Shown here: piece after piece, positions 12,168 through 21,491 of the stretch
How positions within the stretch are numbered: the stretch's first letter is position 1
Layout: the number at the start of each line of letters is the position of its first letter
Assembly (NCBI GenBank): GCA_947685225.1
Contig: CANTUV010000009.1
Span: forward strand, 1,178,001 to 1,242,000
Source of the DNA: Garcia nutans
Taxonomy: Eukaryota; Streptophyta; Magnoliopsida; Malpighiales; Euphorbiaceae
Length of the DNA: 64,000 bases
Reading direction: 5' to 3'
Translations under genes and position numbers: made by a program
The notes under the pieces: model-generated
Database searches by the model: none
What the model saw: the letters and a program-made list of their open reading frames with translations, nothing else
What the model was told of the DNA's origin: nothing

Positions 12168-12841
12168 GATATGGCCAGAGGGGCAAGGCTCTCGGGGCGC
12201 CGCATGGGCGCAGTGCTGTGCAAGACTCTAGGCCCGTGACAGATGGTATCAGAGCCAGCTCGCTGCACGTTTGGTGCCCACCCGGCTAAACACGTGGTCC
12301 AGGTGTCCCAAGAGGAGGTGGACAGCCTGTGTCTTGTCTCCATGCGGTGTCGGAGCAATGGTTCGGCCTTAGGCACCGTGAGTGGATATGGAGCAAGCTT
12401 GGCCAGGGTAGTGCCAGACACGTGGGTTGAGGTGGGGGCGTAAAGCGAGTGTGGTCCAAGGGCGAGTCGTTCTCCCCGGCACGAGGACGTGCCGCAGTTT
12501 GAGTGGGGGAGAATGTCACGGATGGATTCCGTGACCGTGTGAGGCCATTATAAAGGAACGTGCCTGCTGTGTTTCAACCTCCATGGGTTGGGACGGCTTA
12601 GCGTTTAAGGCGTTGTTATGCCCTCGTGGCCTGTACTCCACTCAAAGCCTGCGTGCAGGCGGGGTGCTGTGCCGCAGGGACAACTGGTCGAGAGCTGGGC
12701 CGCTCCCCTGATGAGCCCATGGCAGGGCGAAACCAGTGTGGTACGGTATGGCAAGGCTGGCCCCAGAGCAGGGATATGGCCAGAGGGGCAAGGCTCTCGG
12801 GGCGCCGCACGGGCGCAGTGCTGCGCAAGACTCTAGGCCCG
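12168..12841 (+). mobile_element. TRIM-like non-autonomous LTR retrotransposon (GC-rich)
   Basis: Hallmarks in order on the plus strand are as follows. A 74-bp remnant of the 5' LTR (12168-12241) ends CCCGTGACA. A perfect tRNA-iMet primer-binding site TGGTATCAGAGCC lies at 12244-12256. Next comes a ~245-bp internal region without gag or pol, then a polypurine tract (GAGTGGGGGAGAA, 12501-12513). The 3' LTR starts TGTCACGG at 12514 and runs to 12841. The last ~69 bp of the 3' LTR (12773-12841) repeat the 5' remnant almost exactly. The LTR opens with an 8-bp inverted repeat (12515-12522 with 12528-12535) and holds a TATA-like ATTATAAAGG at about 12547-12556. The base composition is strikingly GC-rich against its surroundings. 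The several overlapping ORFs across it on both strands are composition artefacts. The 5' LTR is truncated, and the final TGACA of the 3' LTR is missing or diverged. Confidence 0.85.
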
Positions 12842-13269
12842 AGTGCTTGGACTCTGAAATTAATTCAAATTTTATTCGGATTTCGAATTTCATATAATTT
12901 TATAAGCGGGTTTTAATAATTCGATTTAACTCAAATTTCATTTTATGCACTTCTAATAGTCAATAAGGCAATGTTTTACCCTTGTCAAATTGATAGGCAT
13001 AATGTTACTTATTAATATATTTCATACTAAAAAAAATACAGTACAAAAATACATATAAATTTATATATCAATTTTTAATTATTATGAATTAAAAAATATA
13101 TTAATTTGAAAATGAGGAAATATTAACTGGCAATGTCCTTAACTTCTAAGGTGTTAGGTTTGAATATGGGTGGTGAATTGAATGCAAGAAATCTCAGTGA
13201 GTTAGTGAAGTTTGTAAGAATCATTAACTTTCTCTCTTACTCTTGTAAAGTTTCCTCTCTGAGGAAAAA

Positions 13270-13646
13270 TTGTTCTATCACTCCTTGTTTTTAGCCCTAA
13301 ATCTATGGCTACTATATAGAGCTACTGTTGACACTCTTATCAGCAGTTACCCTAAATCTCCAGTCCTCTCTCACTAGCGATTAGGCTTAGATTTTTTGCT
13401 TTCATTCATCTTTTTCTTTTATTTCTTGCTGGGAGATTTCTACAACCATAACTTCTAGTTGAAAACACCCTAAGATATATTGTTTTTGGGCTCTCTAAAA
13501 CTCCTTATAGGTGTTTCTCTTTTAGATTTGAATTTTGGAGCTTCAAAATCACATCTTTCGACTTAAAGATTTCACCTTTTAAACTTTTTGTTCTTCAATC
13601 CCCTCAAATAGTTAGCCCTCGGCTTTTATCCCCTCCTCCATTTCTA
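13270..13646 (+). mobile_element. LINE-derived element, left portion (interrupted by the minus-strand LINE)
   Basis: This pyrimidine-rich stretch resembles the left half of 37330-38222: shared blocks include the 'ttcttgctgggagatttctacaa' region against 'tttgctgagaagtatctacaa', the 'gggctctctaaaactc' block, and the 'tttttactccctccat' block near its end. It continues after the inserted LINE at 17703. The left limit is not sharp. It looks like the 5' UTR of a LINE or of a deletion derivative. Confidence 0.55.
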
Positions 13647-16600
13647 TTTTTTTGGTAAATAAAGCTAGCAAAACTAGAAAAAAAAAAGATGACTAGACAC
13701 TACAACCTTGATGCAAATAAGACGAACTCTTTCTATCACTTCAAGAAGTTCCAAGATCTCCTTGGGAGGATGGTTGAAAACAGTTTCACCCCAAGGTGGG
13801 TGGAATGCTTTTTTCGTAAGCATATTAGCACATTAGTTAGCATCCCTAAAGATGTGACGAACATCAATTTAATATCATCCCTTCTCCAAGCTTCAATGGC
13901 CGAAGTAACTGGGTGGCTAGGGGAGGAAACTCTATGATCACCCATGATAATGCTAATGGCTTCCTTTGAGTCAGACTCAACTTGAATTTACTTAAGCCCC
14001 AACTGCCCATCAACCTTCAACCCCGAGTAAATGGCCCAAAGTTTTGCCTCAACTATTGAACAAAACCCAAGCTTATGGCCAAAGCCTGAAAGCAAGTTAC
14101 CGTTTTCATCCCTTGGTAGCCCACCTGTAGTAGCAACCTCAGAGGTGAGGTCTTTAGCACCATCAAAATTGAGAGAAATCCATCCTTTGCTAGGAGGGAA
14201 TCAAGCTACCCAATTGTTCTCTTTCCTCTTATTCAGGATACATGCTCTAACTTTGATCATTGTAGCATGGAGCACCTCTATTGCTTTGAGTAAAAAAGTT
14301 TGAATGGGTTTATGAGGGTAGGGATCATCCGTATTGAATACTAGATTATTTCTCTATTTCTAAAACATCCAGGTAGTAATTCCAAATAAAATATACCAAG
14401 GAATACCTCGTTTACCTCGAGTTGCCACCTTGAGAGATTAGTAGAAACCCACTCCTCCATATTCTGAATAAAGAAAGTCCTTGCCTCCTGAGCAGAAGAG
14501 CCCAACAAATGAGTCCAAATGAGCTTCACAAATTCATAGTCTCGCAAAATATGAAGAACATACTTAATCTCGTTCATGCATCTTGGGCAGACTTCCTTCA
14601 CAATAATCTGACGATTACAGCATAATTGAACAGTAAGCAACCAGTTGTGTATAGCAAGCCATAAGAAAGATTTCATTTTCTCTGGTCCAATCCAATGCCA
14701 AACTTTTTTCCAGAGTGGATCTTATTGTTCCTCAATATGGTCTTGAAGTAAATGAACTGCTAATTTTATAGAGAATTCCCCATCTTTGGATAAGGCCCAA
14801 ACACGTATGTCAGCACCCCTAATAGTAGAGGAAGGGATGGTAGCAACAATCTTATCACATACAGCATTTAGGAGGAAAACTCGAAACTTCTGCCAATCCT
14901 AGTCTCCCGAAGCTGATACAAAATCAACTACTTTTAACTCCCTCAAATCTTTAGGTATATCTCCATCCGGAACTGGAGAAAGAGGCCCCAAGTCATCAAC
15001 CTATCTATCCTTCCAGAATAAGGTTGTCATACCATTTCCTAGCTGCCACTTATATCCCTATAAAATGTTAGGCCAAACCAAAATAATAGCATGCCAAGTA
15101 GAAGAAGTACATGTTTTAAGCACAAGAGGAAGAAGATTTAAGGTATCCTTGATTTATTTCCCTATTAAAACCTTTACCCACAACTGATCTTTTTGTGTGA
15201 AAATTGCCCAAGCTAACTTCATGAGGAGAGCATCATTTTGTACTTTAGCTGATCTGAAACCTAACCCTCCAACATCTCTCGAACGACACAGTTGATCCCA
15301 ACTGATCAATTGCAATTTTCTCTTGTTATCTTTATCTCCCTAAACAAAGCTTTTAACTATTTTATCAATCTCTTTACAAACAAACATGGGAAGCTTAGCC
15401 ATTTGCATATTAAAAAGAGGAATCGATTGCAGAGCAGACTGAGCCAAAGTGACTCTTCCTACAAATGATAGGTTCTTAGCCTTCCAACCAGAAAGCCTCT
15501 GCTACATTTTGGTAACAATGCTCATATATATGTGTCTAGTTATATGACCGTGAGCAATGGGAGAGCCCAAGTAGTTATCTAAATTCCACATCTGACCGAA
15601 GCCGAGGCTAGAAAAAATATCAGAAGCAAGGTCAGTAGAGACATTCTTAGAGAAGAAAACTTTGGTTGTCTCTTTATTGACCTTTTATCCCGAAGCTTGA
15701 TAGAATTTCTCAAGGGTGCCTAATATAATGTCAGCTTGATTCAAAGATGCTTCTGCAAAAAGAAACATATCATCATCAAAAAATAAATGAGAGAGATTAG
15801 GGTCATACCTCCCCAATTTAACTGCTCTCCACTTTCCATCATCAACTTTGTCAGAAATAAGGTGTGCAAGACGCTCCATGCATAGCACAAAAACGTAAGG
15901 GGATAGAGAATCACCTTGACGAATTCCTCTGGAGGGAATAAACTCATCGAACATTTCTCCATTCTAAATCAATTTCATAGATACACTTGACACATAGTTC
16001 TTGATACCTTTGATCACATGAGTAGGGAAGTCAGCCCAAACTAAAGTATTTTCAATAAAATTCCAGGTAATACGATCATAAGCCTTTTCAAGGTCGATTT
16101 TAATTATCATCCAACCCTTTTTCCCTTTTTTCTTTCTCATTAAATGGATAACCTCTTGGACTATAATAGTATTGTCCATAATGTGCCTATCAGGAATGAA
16201 ACTAGATTGAGTTTGCAAAACCAAATGAGACATAAAAGGTTTAATACGACTCACCAACATCTTAGTAATGATCTTATAAGCAACATTACATAAACTTATA
16301 GGGCGAAATTGAGTCAAGCTTTCAAGCTTCTCCACCTTTGGAATCAAAACTAACAAAGTCTCATTTAGGCTTTCTTGAAGTTAACCAATTCTGAAAAAAT
16401 CCAAAACTGTCATATGCACAGTATTACTAACAATGTCCCATTGGCTTTGATGAAAAAGGGCCTGAAGGCCATCAGGGCCCGGAGCTTTGTACGATCCCAT
16501 ATTAAAAACCACCTTCCTCACCTCATCCTTCGAAACAAACAGAGTGATATTATCCTAGTCAAGAGCATTAACAACAGGAAAAATATTCTTAATATGCAAT

Positions 16601-17702
16601 TTAATTCTATGTCATTGCTCCTCCTTCTATAGGTTTTCAAAGAATTCCATCGGCATGCTTAATAAGTTCTTTTAATCATACTCTCACCTGCCATCATTAG
16701 TCTTAAGAGCCTTAATACGATTTTTCTTTTGTCTCACAAGAGTCGAAGTATGAAATAACTTAGTATTCCTATCACCCAAGTCAATCCCTTTAATTCTAGA
16801 TTTCTGATACCACAACATCTCATCCTGAAGTAGAACCTCCTCGTAATCTTTCCTCAATTGATCCCCCAATATTTTAGTTTGATCCTGCTGCTTCACACTC
16901 AATTTCCTCTCCACAGTTTTAATACTAGCAATTAATTACTTCTTCCTACTAAAAATGTTGCCAAACACCTTCTGATTCCATTCCTTAATTTTATCAACGA
17001 AGAAGTGATTAGCTCTCACTAGATCCTGGTTTTCTCTTCAATTATCTTTAACAAAGTCAATGAATCCTGGGTGAGTGAGCTAAGCCCCAGGGAACCGGAA
17101 GGGTCACTTGTCTTTAGGAGGGATGGCAAAGCCCTCAAAGACCACCTGAATGGGGAGATGGACTTTAATCTAGGCAAGTGTTTGACTACCGCTTTAGGAA
17201 AGTGCAATCTCCAGATACTATTACAAATGGCTCTATCAATTCTTTCACTAATGCTCCCTCTAAACCAGGTAAATTTGGGTCTAATGAAGCCTAAATCCAA
17301 AAAACTACAAACGTTCGACATTCTTCTAAAATCTCTACATTTAACTTGGCTAAATTTAGCACCCTCTCTTTTCTCTTCAGGAGAGAGGTAAGAGTTGAAG
17401 TCCCCAACAAGCAACTAAGGTTTAGAAATAATACCATGCAAACCACGAATATGATCCCATAATATGCATCTCTAGTTGGGGTTCGGGCTGGCGTAGATCG
17501 CAGTGCACAGGGCCTAGACAAATACCCTTCATACACTTAAAATGGACAAATTGAGTGTTAGTCTCCAAAACATCAAGATTATATTCTCTGCATTCCACAA
17601 AATCCAAATCCCTCTTGAAAATCCTTTGGACTCCATGCAATGGCTATTAGAGAAGCCAATTTTCTTAAAGTTTATAGTAGAAGCTCCTCACCGCATTGTA
17701 AG
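13647..17702 (-). mobile_element. L1-type LINE (non-LTR retrotransposon), 5'-truncated and degenerate
   Basis: On the minus strand from 17702 downward the domains run in the normal ORF2 order. First comes an AP endonuclease missing its N-terminus, with the L-V-G-D-F-N-S block at 17414-17394 and D-L-G-F-I-R-P-K-F-T-W-F-R-G following. Reverse transcriptase has L-V-L-I-P-K-V and F-R-P-I-S-L-C-N-V near 16356-16280, K-I-D-L-E-K-A-Y-D near 16100, and R-G-I-R-Q-G-D-S-L-S-P-Y at 15940-15900. The catalytic box reads F-F-D-D-D rather than F-A-D-D. A zinc-knuckle zf-RVT domain follows (C-P-R-C-M...H at 14676-14341), then an RNase H fold at about 14040-13690 (V-E-S-D-S-K-E-A-I). The 3' end is TTTATTTACC plus a short A run at 13660-13647. 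Stops and frameshifts are frequent. The 5' truncation inside the endonuclease is typical of incomplete target-primed reverse transcription. Confidence 0.9.
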
Positions 17703-18126
17703 ACCTATGGTCTTTTTCTTCCCTGAGCAACTTTAAGATTTAAGGATGCATGGGGTAATAGAGGCATTCCTACTTTCACTCTTCTTTCGTTCTATTGGTT
17801 CTAGTGAGCTGACAACCTCTTGGCTTATCATTTTTTTTTATTAGATTTCAGCATTCTTCTCAATTGTTATGGCCGTTCTTTGGAAGGCTTATGCAAGCTG
17901 ATTTCTTTGTGCTTTACCATAAGAGATTGATGAAGATATATTTAGTTTTGTCTTTTGCTGTATTAGTGCCTTGATTTTAATTTTTGTTCTGTTTAGGTTA
18001 TTTTTCTCTATTTATTGTGGTTTTTATTTGTGTTTTTAATATGTTTCCCTTTTATTTATTTCTTCCGTTGTTTATTGGACTTATGCTTTAAAGCTCAATG
18101 AAATCTTCTTCATTCTTATAAAAAAA
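17703..18126 (+). mobile_element. LINE-derived element, right portion with A-rich tail
   Basis: This resumes the element begun at 13270. The block ctttaagatttaaggatgca matches 37850-37867, and the 3' terminus (CAATGAAATCTTCTTC...TTATAAAAAAAC) matches the end at 38197-38222. About 100 bp present in the second copy (37710-37810) is missing at the junction, so the minus-strand LINE insertion was accompanied by a deletion. Confidence 0.6.
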
Positions 18127-18426
18127 CAAAAGTATTAGGTTTGAATTCCGTTAGTAAATTTTGAATTTAATTTTTATTTAAATTAAATTTATTTAAATTT
18201 ATTTTTACTATAATATTTATTATTTTTGTAATATCAGTTTAATTGGAAGTAATATTTTTTTAATTAAAAAACATTTTTTGGGAAATGAAAATTTTTGATA
18301 AAATTTATATTTTATATTTAAATAATAAATAGTAAGATATATATATTTTTATGATATTTAAGATATTTTATGATATTATTTTTTACTAATATCAAATTAA
18401 TGTATTTAAATTTGGTTTAAAGAGTG

Positions 18427-18584
18427 ATAAAGATATTTAATTGCATTGCACTTTTCCACCGATACACTAATTCATATATAATAATTATATATAAACCCTA
18501 AATTTGTATGTCTCGTTCTCACTTTGTAAAGCACGGCAAACTCTCTTTTTCTCTGCTCTTTTTCTTCAATCGCTGGCTCAATCA
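18427..18584 (+). promoter_or_regulatory. Core promoter and short leader of the cold-shock-domain gene
   Basis: A TATA region (TATATATAAACC) lies at about 18484-18495, followed by the plant 5' leader motif AAACCCTAAA and a CT-rich leader to the ATG at 18585. An in-frame ATG at 18504 lies so close to the TATA box that it is probably upstream of, or right at, the transcription start. Confidence 0.6.
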
Positions 18585-19337
18585 ATGGCGGAAGAGCAAA
18601 CGGCGGTGAGATCTACCGGCAAGGTAGTTCGGTTTAGTGATCGGAAAGGTTTTGGATTCATCAAGCCTGATGATGGTGGCGAAGATCTGTTCGTCCATCA
18701 TACTGCTATCAAATCTGACGGCAGTTATCGCTCTCTTACTGAGGACGATTTAGTTGAATTCGATGTTGCTTTATCTGATAACAAGTATCAAGCGATTAAT
18801 GTTACTGCTCCTGGTGGAGGCCCCATTCCGAGTAGTAATAAGAGAGGCGACGGTGGTTTAGCCAAACGCGGTGGCGGATTTGGTGGTTCGTGGAATATGA
18901 GGAATAACGGTGGTGGTTTTAGTGGTGGTGGAGCTGGTGCTGGTGGGGCTGGGTGTTATAACTGTGGTAGCCCTGGCCATATAGCTAGGGATTGTAATAA
19001 TCGAGGAGGGAGTGATAATAACAATGGCGGTTGTTATAAGTGTGGTAATTCAGGGCATTTTGCTAGGGATTGTCCCCGAGCGAATAATGTTGGCGGTAGC
19101 AATGGTGCTTGCTTTAGCTGTGGAGGGTTTGGACACTTGGTTAGGGATTGTCCAGGTGGTGGTGGTGGTGCTTGCTATAATTGTGGAGGGTATGGGCATT
19201 TAGCTAGGGACTGTACTAGTGCTAGAGGAACTGGTGGTGGTCGGTTTGGAGGTAGCAGCGGTGGTAGCAGTGGTGGATGCTTCAACTGTGGGAAAGAAGG
19301 GCATTTTGCAAGAGATTGTCCTAACAATTCTAACTGA
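18585..19337 (+). CDS. Cold-shock-domain, glycine-rich, CCHC zinc-knuckle RNA-binding protein
   Basis: This intronless gene encodes a 250-residue nucleic-acid chaperone of the plant CSP (CSDP/GRP2) family, which bind and melt structured RNA and support cold acclimation. Residues 11-75 form the cold shock domain, with RNP1 K-G-F-G-F-I at 21-26 and RNP2-like D-L-F-V-H-H at 34-39. A glycine-rich spacer follows, then five CX2CX4HX4C knuckles starting at cysteines 124, 150, 176, 197 and 232, each ending R-D-C, separated by Gly/Ser/Asn linkers. Five knuckles is between the two of Arabidopsis GRP2-like members and the seven of CSP1 and CSP3. I chose the ATG at 18585 because M-A-E-E-Q begins directly before the domain and the upstream in-frame ATG (18504) adds an unrelated leader. 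RNA chaperone activity is inferred from the family. Confidence 0.95.
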   Translation: MAEEQTAVRSTGKVVRFSDRKGFGFIKPDDGGEDLFVHHTAIKSDGSYRSLTEDDLVEFDVALSDNKYQAINVTAPGGGPIPSSNKRGDGGLAKRGGGFGGSWNMRNNGGGFSGGGAGAGGAGCYNCGSPGHIARDCNNRGGSDNNNGGCYKCGNSGHFARDCPRANNVGGSNGACFSCGGFGHLVRDCPGGGGGACYNCGGYGHLARDCTSARGTGGGRFGGSSGGSSGGCFNCGKEGHFARDCPNNSN

Positions 19338-20318
19338 GGGAAAGAAGAGTAATAGTACATATTCTCTTGTTTTTCTTTATCTTTGGTGGGTTGTCTCTTT
19401 AAGATCTATACATAGGATTGTGTTGATCCAAGTTGGTAATCCTCTGTTTGGTGGAGGAAATTTTTCCAGTTTTGGCTAATACATATGGTGGTTTGGATAA
19501 TGAATTAAGCTTTGTCATTCAGTGACCGTTTGATGATTTTCTGAATGAGCTGTTCTCATTTTTATGTTTTCTTATAAATATCTAAAACATGGTACTCTTG
19601 CATTGATATTATATTGTTGTATGGAAAATTTCAAATTTGGATCTGGCATATGAAAATAGTTCTCCAATTGCATCTTCTTGTATTTGTGAGGTTGTTAATC
19701 AGTGTTATACTTTATCTGGGTTAGTCTAATGTGACACAAACGAGTTGGGGTTTTAAGAGTTGTGGTTTTAAGTGCATCTTCTGAATTGGGTATTAGAATA
19801 CTTCAAAATGGCATGAGGTTTAGGCATAGCATTTGTCTTTCGCCGCAGCTGCTGGTACTGGTGGTCGGCTCACATAGCAGTGAGCTTGGGCCATGAATGT
19901 AGTAGTATTTGCTCAGGTTTTAGCAACTTAATATATCTGTGTGCTTTTATGCATGCCTTCTCAGTGTTCTTAATGTATTTAAGTGCCCAACAGTATTTTG
20001 TTTTAGTCTGGACGGCTGCAGCCTTGGGAGGCTTTGTTCAAGTGTTATCTTAAATATGATGCTTTAGATTAGTCGGAGTGGACTAGTTTTAGAGATTAGA
20101 CTGTCTTAACTACTTTTAGTAAACAAACTGTTAGGGATTGTTTTGTTGAGAAGTGTTGTTTACATAACCCTAACTGTATGTGTTGCGACAAATTTTATGT
20201 GCTAGGTTAATGTTTTGCCACTTTTGGAATGTGGAATTAGTATCATGCATGTGATGGGCCCTCAAGATTGTGTAAATACCCATCAGATGGTATTTATGGT
20301 GTTTGATGCTTTGGGTGC
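19338..20318. other. 3' flank of the cold-shock-domain gene
   Basis: Less AT-rich than most of the intergenic space, so part of it is probably 3' UTR. No ORF has coding character and no RNA gene is recognised. Confidence 0.4.
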
Positions 20319-20522
20319 TAAAATTCTTTTGATGTGGATATTGCTTTCATGAAGAGATAGGCTGCTGTGTTAACGGATTGCAAGTACTTCCACATGTAAT
20401 GGTATTGGTAGTAGAAAGTAGTCGATGCAGATAATGTTTGGATATTGTTTCCTTAAAGAGATAGGCTTCCATGTTTATGGATTGCAACTCGGCATGTGTT
20501 TGATGGTATTGGTACTAAGATG

Positions 20523-20647
20523 AATGTTAATTGCAGTCACTTTGAAAAGTGATTGTTATAATTTTTAAACTTATAATAAATATTTTTTAGCCAATAAGAG
20601 AAAGATCGTCTAATAACCATTTTCTAAAATGACTTTAATTAGCATTT
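20523..20647. mobile_element. Hairpin MITE, copy 1 (one inner arm deleted)
   Basis: Begins AATGTTAATTGCAGTCA and ends in the inverted form (TGACTTTAATTAGCATT). Compared with copy 2 it lacks about 45 bp of the left inner arm and loop. Confidence 0.7.
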
Positions 20648-21086
20648 CTTTTGGTAGTAAAAGCTTTTTTGCGTTCTATTATCTTTGTGCTTTCCCTCTA
20701 TGGATCTTATTCTGTTCTAATATTTTATTAATTTATATACTTGTTTTGGCTATTAATTGTTTTTTTATTTAAACCTTTTTACATGTTCAACTATTGTGCG
20801 TCATTCATATATATTCTCTCTATCAACTTAATTGCAATGTCCTCACGGGCAAAAAAAAGGATGCAAGCTACATAGTTAGTGTAAAAATTCTTTTGATGTG
20901 GGTATTGCTTTCATGAAGAGATAGGCTGCAGTGTTAACGGATTGCAAGTACTTCCACATGTAATGGTATTGGTGGTAGAAAGTAGTCGATGCAGATAATG
21001 TTTGGATATTGTTTCCTTAAAGAGATAGGCTTCCATGTTTATGGATTGCAACTCGGCATGTGTTTGATGGTGTTGGTATTAAGATG

Positions 21087-21255
21087 AATGTTAATTGCTC
21101 TTATTTCAGAGAGTGATTGTTACAATCTCTTCTATTGGTTAAAAAATATTTATTATAATATCTTTCTTCATAAATAAACTTATAATAAATATTTTTTAGC
21201 CAATAAGAGGAAGATTTTTTAATAATAATTCTCTAAAATGATTGCAATTAGCATT
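21087..21255. mobile_element. Hairpin MITE, copy 2 (full length)
   Basis: An almost complete inverted repeat: the left arm reads through TTGGTTAAAAAATATTTATT and the right arm through its complement AATAAATATTTTTTAGCCAA, with outer ends AATGTTAATTGC and GCAATTAGCATT. No coding capacity. Another member lies at 33062-33211. Confidence 0.8.
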
Positions 21256-21491
21256 TCTTTTGGTAGTAAAAGCTTTTTTGCGTTCTATTATCTTTGTGCT
21301 TTCACTCTATGGATCTTATTCTGTTCTACTATTTTATTAATTTATATACTTGTTTTGGCTTTTAATTGTTTTTTGATTTAAACCTTTTTACATGTTCAAC
21401 TATTGTGCGTCATTCATATATATTCTCTCTATCAACTTAATTGCAATGTCATCGCGGGCACAAAAAAAAGGATGCAAGCTACATAGTTAGT

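Larger units (their letters stand above)
20319..21491 (+). repeat. Tandem duplication, two ~0.6 kb units
   Basis: Unit A (20319-20881) and unit B (20882-21491) abut directly and share long near-identical stretches. Both run from TAAAAATTCTTTTGATGTGG to GCAAGCTACATAGTTAGT. The length difference of ~47 bp comes almost entirely from a hairpin MITE inside each unit (20523-20647 and 21087-21255). Neither unit has coding potential that I can see. Confidence 0.9.

Noticed and set aside
12171..12841. Two GC-rich repeats that first looked like a tandem duplication or an rRNA-type segment
   Set aside because: The primer site and polypurine tract between them show they are LTRs. No rRNA similarity was seen.
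12122..12916. Six or more overlapping ORFs on both strands
   Set aside because: They lie wholly in the GC-rich TRIM, overlap its LTRs and primer site, and none resembles a known protein; open frames here follow from composition.
18504..18584. N-terminal extension of the cold-shock-domain protein
   Set aside because: It starts next to the TATA box and has no domain or transit-like character.
19012..19479. Alternative-frame ORFs over the zinc-knuckle gene
   Set aside because: Shadows of the Gly-rich coding sequence in other frames.
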